Part shown: in pieces, positions 61,940-64,000 of the stretch
Position numbering within the stretch: position 1 is the stretch's first letter
How the letters are laid out: each line of letters starts with the position of its first letter
NCBI GenBank assembly: GCA_017531505.1
Contig: JAFXKX010000009.1
Coordinates: 62,001 to 126,000, forward strand
Direction: 5' to 3'
DNA: 64,000 nucleotides
DNA from: Clostridia bacterium
GTDB taxonomy: Bacteria; Bacillota; Clostridia; Christensenellales; Christensenellaceae
Notes under the pieces: model-generated
What the model was told of the DNA's origin: nothing
The model's input: the letters and a program-made list of their open reading frames with translations, nothing else
Databases searched by the model: none
Translations under genes and position numbers: made by a program

Positions 61940-64000
61940 CGCTGTGTGCGCGCAATAATTTCATCCTGCTTTTCTTTATCCAGAGAATGAAACAGTGCGC
62001 TGTATCCGCAGACACGTACTACAATATTCCGATGATTATCCGGGTCTTCCTGCGCCTTTCGCAGCTGTGCCCGGTCAATGACATTGAAATCCATAATACT
62101 GCCGCCATTCTGCACAAATCCGCGGATCACGCTGACAAATAGATCTCTTCCCAGTTGACCCTTTGTCACCGGCAGATCCATGTATAACACTCCGCCGCCC
62201 GGATAATCGGTATAATCCACAACATTTTGGGCGTATAAAAGCGTTGCCGCATCGATCCCCCCGGCGTGTTCGCTGGGATTGCCGCCTCGTGACAGATACT
62301 CTCCACGCTTGCGTCCGTTTGCAGATGCATTGCTGTTTCTGAACCATTCGAACGAATAGAATGTAAACAGTGAAGATTCAAAATAGCCGCCGCGTGTATT
62401 TGGGTATCCGTTGATGTGTCTTGCGATATCTGCCATACACTGCTGTGTAAATTCCCTGATTTCCGGATCCGGATGTCCCATCTTGGCAATACGGTTGCGC
62501 AGATATTGACGCAGCGGCTCATATCCCTCAAAATCGCAAGCCAATGCCGTTCTTAATTCCTGCATCGTAACAATCTTCAGATCGTATACCGCTTTCTTGA
62601 TCGCAAACAAAGAATCTATCACTGTCCCAAGGCCAGTCATACCAAAACTATCCGAGTTATATCTTGCGCCGCCTTCTGTTACATCCAGTTCGTTTTGAAT
62701 ACAGTCCGCCATTACCGCCGAATACAGCGGACAGGGATTTGTCTCCGGCCATTGCAAAGCCAGCTGATTGTACTTATGGACAAAGTTCTGTATCTGCACT
62801 CCGAAGTTATACATTGCCCGACGATAGAACACCTCAAAACTTTCTGCTCTGTATGCAGGCATAAAATGCACCATATCCCCGGCTGCGGCAAATATCTGTT
62901 CCCACTTTTCCGGGAACAACGATACATCCATCATATGCGCCATATTCAAATACACATATGCACGGCTGTTCAGTTCACAGGACAATGTCGGCTCCTGGCA
63001 GCCACCGGCCAGATACAATCTGGCGTCCGCTTCCCTCTTGCCGGCTTTGATCTGCGACGCAATGATCGCCTTGTCATTAAATACCGACAATACATTGGTA
63101 CCGCTTTTTGCCAGATCCGCCAACTTTTCCAGATATTCCGACGGATGATCATCGCGTATACGGGCCTGCAGTTTCGGGTTTGCGAACCGGTGCTTCTCCA
63201 TACTGATGATCAGCATTTCCGTCACGGTATTGTAAACAGATTTCCCTTCTGCATCACATCCGCCAATGATCACCGTGGCATTGGTTCCGCCGGGCAGTTC
63301 CCGGTTCAGATCCCAGCGAGCATCTGTAATCGCCATAAAGCAATCTATCAATGCCTGCGCCTGCTCTCTGTCCAAACGGCCCGCCGCTATATCCTTTTGA
63401 TAATACGGCCACAAAATACGGTCAAGATGCCCATATACCGCAAACCCGATACCCTCCAGTGCATTGTGCATCTCTCTTATAAAGCATACGGTACACAGCG
63501 CCTCGTAAAAAGTTTGCGCCGGCTGCCGGGGGATCCGCCGTGCAGTTGCTGCGATCTGCTCCAGATGGTATCGTTCCTGCGGATCTTCTGTTACCTTCAA
63601 TAAGCGCTCTGCTTCGTCTGCAAACCGTTCTGCGATCTGCATAACGCTATCCAATCCGCAGATCATGCTCTCGTAAAAGGCAATGCGGCCCTGTTCTTTG
63701 CGCTCCTGTACCTCCGCCAGTTTGGATAGCGCCTGTGCTTTCAGTCCTTCCAAACCAAACTCCAATACCCGCTCCACATCTGCATAGTGATGTGCAAAAT
63801 CCGCAAACATAACGCCGCCGATCATCAAAGCCTTATCGTAATTTGCCAGCCATGTCTCGTTGTAATCATGCAGCAGTTGCTTGTTCTGTGCCATCAACCA
63901 GGTTGCCAGACCCGGCTCGGGCGGCCAGGTGGAGGTGATGCTGTTGCGATCCCGCCCTGTATCCAGTTCCATATAAAACGGACACGCCGGCATCAATCTG
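61936..64000 (-). CDS. Glycyl radical enzyme, dehydratase/lyase type, N-terminus cut by the right edge
   Basis: The frame stays open to the right edge; 688 residues are visible of an expected 780-850. The radical loop is VRVCGYSALF, with the glycine codon at 62005-62007. The active-site loop is GGCQEP, with the cysteine codon at 62998-63000 and a glutamate two residues later. The CxE pair is typical of glycerol, propanediol and hydroxyproline dehydratases, choline lyase and isethionate lyase; pyruvate formate-lyase has two adjacent cysteines instead. Some segments are atypical, for example EYLSRGGNPSEHAGGIDAAT before the radical domain, so the substrate is unknown. The activase gene overlaps its end. 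Confidence 0.93.
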   Translation of the reverse strand, partial: RLMPACPFYMELDTGRDRNSITSTWPPEPGLATWLMAQNKQLLHDYNETWLANYDKALMIGGVMFADFAHHYADVERVLEFGLEGLKAQALSKLAEVQERKEQGRIAFYESMICGLDSVMQIAERFADEAERLLKVTEDPQERYHLEQIAATARRIPRQPAQTFYEALCTVCFIREMHNALEGIGFAVYGHLDRILWPYYQKDIAAGRLDREQAQALIDCFMAITDARWDLNRELPGGTNATVIIGGCDAEGKSVYNTVTEMLIISMEKHRFANPKLQARIRDDHPSEYLEKLADLAKSGTNVLSVFNDKAIIASQIKAGKREADARLYLAGGCQEPTLSCELNSRAYVYLNMAHMMDVSLFPEKWEQIFAAAGDMVHFMPAYRAESFEVFYRRAMYNFGVQIQNFVHKYNQLALQWPETNPCPLYSAVMADCIQNELDVTEGGARYNSDSFGMTGLGTVIDSLFAIKKAVYDLKIVTMQELRTALACDFEGYEPLRQYLRNRIAKMGHPDPEIREFTQQCMADIARHINGYPNTRGGYFESSLFTFYSFEWFRNSNASANGRKRGEYLSRGGNPSEHAGGIDAATLLYAQNVVDYTDYPGGGVLYMDLPVTKGQLGRDLFVSVIRGFVQNGGSIMDFNVIDRAQLRKAQEDPDNHRNIVVRVCGYSALFHSLDKEKQDEIIARTQR

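Noticed and set aside
61936-64000. Naming the glycyl radical enzyme pyruvate formate-lyase
   Set aside because: The active-site loop is GGCQEP with a single cysteine and a nearby glutamate, not the adjacent cysteine pair of pyruvate formate-lyase, and the activase has extra ferredoxin clusters.

Overview
The window reads as a chromosomal segment of an anaerobic, endospore-forming member of the Bacillota, class Clostridia. Support: a vegetative sigma factor of SigA type, sporulation genes (spoIIP, gpr, a ytfJ/GerW homologue), strong Shine-Dalgarno sites, consensus sigma-A promoters (three TTGACA boxes and one TTGACT box at 17 bp from their -10 boxes), a glycyl radical enzyme with its activase, and fermentative genes (L-lactate dehydrogenase, transcarboxylase-type subunits). 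The exact family cannot be fixed from sequence reading alone. About 60 of 65 genes lie on the minus strand; only five (DUF1294 protein, MBL-fold lipid-bilayer-anchored protein, DUF3006 protein, rpsT, ldh) are on the plus strand, so forks probably run right to left.

Layout. 1-3.4 kb: ftsZ outside any dcw cluster, divergent from a small DUF1294 membrane protein and a surface MBL-fold protein with its DUF3006 partner. 3.4-7.7 kb: MarR-controlled heterodimeric ABC exporter. 7.7-13.6 kb: cell wall and tRNA t6A genes (tsaE-tsaB-rimI-hydrolase-murF-ddl, then an amidase). 13.6-17.1 kb: orphan anti-sigma factor, murI, gpr-spoIIP. 17.2-22.8 kb: rpsT, divergent-convergent to plsX-comEC-holA. 22.1-29.1 kb: protein quality control run tig-clpP-clpX, then lon-engB-metallophosphoesterase. 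29.2-35.9 kb: the macromolecular synthesis block dgt-dnaG-rpoD, then trmK-nif3-zinc ribbon gene-rnpB. 36-40.6 kb: RNase Y, a flavoprotein, an RpiR regulator, surE. 40.7-44.3 kb: four-gene biotin-dependent carboxyltransferase operon. 44.5-49.3 kb: rluB, dacF, ytfJ, DUF2953, scpB-scpA, site-2 protease. 49.4-54 kb: response regulator, histidine kinase and two GerMN lipoproteins. 54-56.1 kb: aldo/keto reductase and an unusual signal-peptidase-like acidic protein. 56.4-57.4 kb: ldh. 57.4-64 kb: glycyl radical enzyme (cut by the right edge), activase, a 906-residue glycosidase-like protein and a short AT-rich tail of two genes.

Most of the window is housekeeping. The parts that deserve attention are: (i) the glycyl radical enzyme, activase and cytosolic glycosidase-like cluster of unknown substrate; (ii) a complete transcarboxylase-type subunit set with a membrane gamma-like subunit but no sodium-pump beta subunit; (iii) an mtrA-mtrB-lpqB-like arrangement with two GerMN lipoproteins; (iv) a protein that looks like a catalytically dead signal peptidase with a long acidic region; (v) three gene junctions where a terminator-like stem contains, or copies, the start-codon region of the next gene; and (vi) a paired compensating frameshift that cuts a cysteine motif tail off the MBL-fold protein. 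No tRNA, rRNA, insertion sequence, prophage or CRISPR array was seen. No stretch over 300 bases lacks a gene except the part filled by the RNase P RNA.
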